From: Spodoptera frugiperda
Lineage: Eukaryota; Arthropoda; Insecta; Lepidoptera; Noctuidae
Reading direction: 5' to 3'
Assembly (NCBI RefSeq): GCF_023101765.2
Contig: NC_064227.1
Location: 8,900,451-8,964,450, forward strand
Length of the DNA stretch: 64,000 nucleotides
Made by a program: the position numbers and the translations under genes
Shown: positions 61,416-64,000 of the stretch, in pieces
Position numbering within the stretch: position 1 is the first letter of the stretch
Layout: each line of letters opens with the position of its first letter
Notes under the pieces: model-generated
Database searches by the model: none
Seen by the model: the letters and a program-made list of their open reading frames with translations, nothing else
Told to the model about the DNA's origin: nothing

Positions 61416-64000
61416 ATGAACCAAAAAGCTATTATAAAGTTGTGTAAAGATTTAGGATGCTGTGACGCGTGCTGTCTTAGGTATTTAGGACTGAAGAATC
61501 CAACAGCATATGAAAATGTTGAACAATTTGTACACAAAATCGTAAGTTTTGTTTAAATTATTCCACTAATAACATTACTCAATAGAAACATTTCCAGTGG
61601 ATAAACAACCAGGCGTCCCTAACTTACTTCCTGGTAACTGTTTAACAGTGGTTCCATATAACTATGAACTAGGTAACCTTAAAATGGTCGCATGCTCTTA
61701 TTCTGCTGATGTTTTGATTATTAATTCTGCTTTAATTACGTCTCTCTCTGCTTTCGTATTAATTTGTTACATAATAGTTATGCAGCTGTCCATAGTAACT
61801 AGCGATTTAATCTCATAAATAAATAAAATATTCGTTTTTCAAGTAACTTGCAGAAGTGGAATGTAGAGTTAAGTTATTGTGCGATAGAATTCATAATCTG
61901 TGGATGTCAGTTAACTTCAGTACTGCTACTGACGGACCCACCATGTCCCTACACTTGTACATACTAACTGTGCCGTGGTGGTTGGCAGAATAACAATTTT
62001 GTTTAATTTTGTAAGTGTGAAGAAAGTGGCAGACGGACGCAAGACACGGAGACAAGAGACCCGCCTGCACCGCTGAGTGAACCAATGGCTGAGCAGAACT
62101 CAACAGATCAATGTTTGGAGCCACCCACTAAGCGAATCAAAGTTGGTGGTATCTGCGTGAGCTGCTTGGGAGTGCTTCAGGAGGAAAACTGGCAACCGTG
62201 TTGTGACATGGTCAAACAAGTGTTAGACAAGAAAGGGTCAGTACATTATTTTGCACCACTGCAGGCTGAGGCTGATTTGTGTTTGAATATGTCTCATCTG
62301 AAAACCAGTTGTGGCAATTTTTACGAGCTTTTTGTAATGAAAAGGAGAATTTAAATAATCTATACTAATCTATACTAATATTATAAAGCTGAAGAGTTTG
62401 TTTGTTTGATTGTTTGTTTGTTTGAACGCGCTAATCTCCGGAACTATTGGTCCGATTTGAATAATTATTTTGTGTTGAGTAGTGCATGTATCGAGGAAGG
62501 CTATAGGCTATAAAACATCACACTATGACCGATAGAAGCCAAGCAGAGCGAGTGAAACCGCGCGGAAGTAGCTAGTGTTTAATATCTGCTTTTCTGATAG
62601 TGCATTGGGTAATTTTTCCTCTGTGTTCATTTGCGATCAGTCACCGACTATGAGCAAATGTGTTAGGCGCGTTATAACATTGGGTACATGCATATTGAAC
62701 GTTTATACATTGCCACACAGCAGTTTGTGTCACTGCTCGCATAAAAACAAACAACAATATTATCATGTGCAGTGTCCCACGGACACGTACAGAAGTTCAT
62801 AATTCCACAGGTACGAGTGCGAGACATTCGCGTGCGCGCTGTCCGCGCCCATCGCCGCGCTCGTACGCGAGCGACTCGTGGCGCTGCAGCTGAAGCACGA
62901 CTTGCCCGAGTACGACGACTGTGAGTGACGGCCTGGTGGCCTATTGTACCGCCCGCCACCCATCTGCTGGCTGAGTCTCACTCGGATCACCATTCTCTCT
63001 TATAGCGTCGGTGACTCCCCTGAAAGAGGCGTGGAAGTGGTCATTCGGTGTCCGGCTGGCAGAGCACATCGGCAAGACGCTGGACTCTGGCGCCGTGTCT
63101 CCGCTGCTGATCACACTGCACATGGAGTATCCGGACGAACTGCAGGAGCTGGAGGCGCTGAAGGCGCTGGCGCCGGCGCTGTTCGAGGCTCGGCGCGCCG
63201 CCGGCCGTCGCTTCGGGGTGGAGTTCACGCGGCGCGCCGCGGAGCAGGCGCTGGCGGGCGCCACGCGCGCGGCGCTGGCGGGCGCCGGCGTGGCGGGCGG
63301 GCCGCCGCCGGGGCGCGCGCGCTGCGTCAGCGTGGCGTGTGCGCACGCGCCGCTGTACCTGGCGGGCCGCTACGTGAAGCTGAGCCGCGCGCTCCCGCAG
63401 ACACCGTGGCTGGTGAACGGGCGCCGCATGATGCACTCGTCGGTGCAGGAGATCATCTTCGAGCCCATCGCGGCGTTGTACCGCCTGAGCCCGGAGGCCG
63501 CGGAGCACCGGCTGAAGTTCATGTCGGCGGGCCGTGAGGACGTGGACGTGCGATGTCTCGGCGACGGCCGGCCCTTCGCAGTCGAGGTGCGCAGTCTCGC
63601 TCGCTTGTTTGGTATTTATTACTGTAATACATGTGTGGAATAATGTGAAGATTTTGAGTCAATTATTGAATGTTACATTGTAGGTTACGGATCCAACACG
63701 GCAGCCGAGCGAGGCGGAGCTGAAGGAACTGTGTGAGCAGATCTCAGCGGGAGGACAGGTCGTGGTCCGCAGCCTCGTGCCCATACACAGGTAGCCGAGC
63801 TAGCCTCCGCTGGGACCCAGCCCGTCACAGCCACCACCCACACCGGCCTTGTTACAGGGAACAACTAGCGCTGCTCAAGAAGGGCGAGGAGACCAAGTGC
63901 AAGACGTACGAAGCGTTGTGCATCAAACTGTCGCACTCCCGCGACGACCTGGCCGAGGTGAGCGAGACACGCCGCGGCCGCCAGCCCCGCCCGGCCCCGG
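61416..64000 (+). CDS. Pus10: tRNA pseudouridine synthase Pus10 (partial, 3' end outside window)
   Basis: Coding exons: 61416-61541, 62016-62236, 62811-62920, 63006-63586, 63684-63790, 63858-63957, then a donor at 63958 and the window end; 415 residues seen, with about 110 more expected from the human length (529). Pus10 makes pseudouridine at tRNA positions 54/55 and has a role in microRNA processing in animals. N-terminal zinc-binding Cys pairs are visible: C16/C19 (CCDAC) and C89/C92 (ICVSCLGVLQE). The catalytic region is GREDVDVRCLGDGRPFAVE with Asp331 as the expected nucleophile (GRxD), preceded by LPQTPWLVNGRRMMHSSVQE and AGRYVKLSR. ATG 61416 places the first Cys pair as in the family; the frame is open further upstream to 61230. 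Exon 4 is strongly GC-rich compared with exons 1 and 2. Confidence 0.93.
62369..62575 (+). mobile_element. Non-autonomous Helitron-like element in Pus10 intron 2
   Basis: Starts TCTATACTAATATTATAAAG, carries ACTATTGGTCCGATTTGAAT and ATCGAGGAAGGCTATAGGC, and ends GCGGAAGTAGCTAGT. TC...CTAG ends and the lack of terminal inverted repeats fit small lepidopteran Helitrons. The first ten bases are duplicated just upstream. Confidence 0.65.

Overview
This is eukaryotic nuclear DNA, almost certainly from a moth or butterfly (Lepidoptera). The window has AT-rich intergenic DNA with sharp CpG-rich islands, GT-AG introns, animal gene families, and many short interspersed repeats of lepidopteran character: tRNA-derived SINEs, Helitron-like TC...CTAG elements and foldback MITEs. 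I saw no bacterial operon, CRISPR array, virus or rRNA. All exon models below were built by hand from reading frames and splice consensus. Intron phases close and total lengths divide by three in each complete model, but no transcript data were available.

Layout. (1) 1-5417: AT-rich intergenic DNA with no gene I can support. (2) 5418-14693 (+): nine coding exons for a 510-residue ZAD/C2H2 zinc-finger protein with nine fingers. Its introns are loaded with repeats, a broken copy of exon 6, and an 11-copy 92-bp array in which every unit carries the 3' splice site of exon 7. (3) 14694-30303: repeat-rich DNA and probable 5' region of the next gene, with a possible noncoding first exon near 21.1-21.3 kb and a 117-bp-arm foldback at 29.0-29.3 kb. 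(4) 30304-34706 (+): hexokinase, ten coding exons, 480 residues. (5) 36738-44799 (-): Eps8 family gene (Drosophila arouser), seventeen coding exons, 814 residues, with PTB, SH3 and C-terminal effector domains. It runs convergently to hexokinase, and the two poly(A) signals lie about 25 bp apart. (6) 44841-53073: 5' region of the Eps8 gene, then intergenic DNA with SINE, MITE and Helitron relics. (7) 53074-53571 (+): a one-exon single-PDZ NHERF-like scaffold, 165 residues. (8) 53832-61415: intergenic DNA rich in one repeat family. (9) 61416 to the window edge (+): the first 415 residues of the tRNA pseudouridine synthase Pus10.

The genes belong to unrelated pathways: transcription factor, glycolysis, actin/EGFR signalling, membrane scaffold and tRNA modification. 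There is no cluster logic beyond Eps8 and NHERF both working at the actin-membrane cortex.

The strongest unusual signal is a recurring architecture: three separate minisatellites, each with a repeat unit spanning an exon-intron junction. They are 11 copies of a 3' splice site (92 bp, zinc-finger gene), 16 copies of a 5' splice site (25 bp, Eps8 exon 9), and 4 copies of a 5' splice site (30 bp, Eps8 exon 4). They multiply the possible splice choices. In the zinc-finger gene only the last acceptor keeps the frame. In the Eps8 gene many choices stay in frame and would add tandem-repeat peptide.
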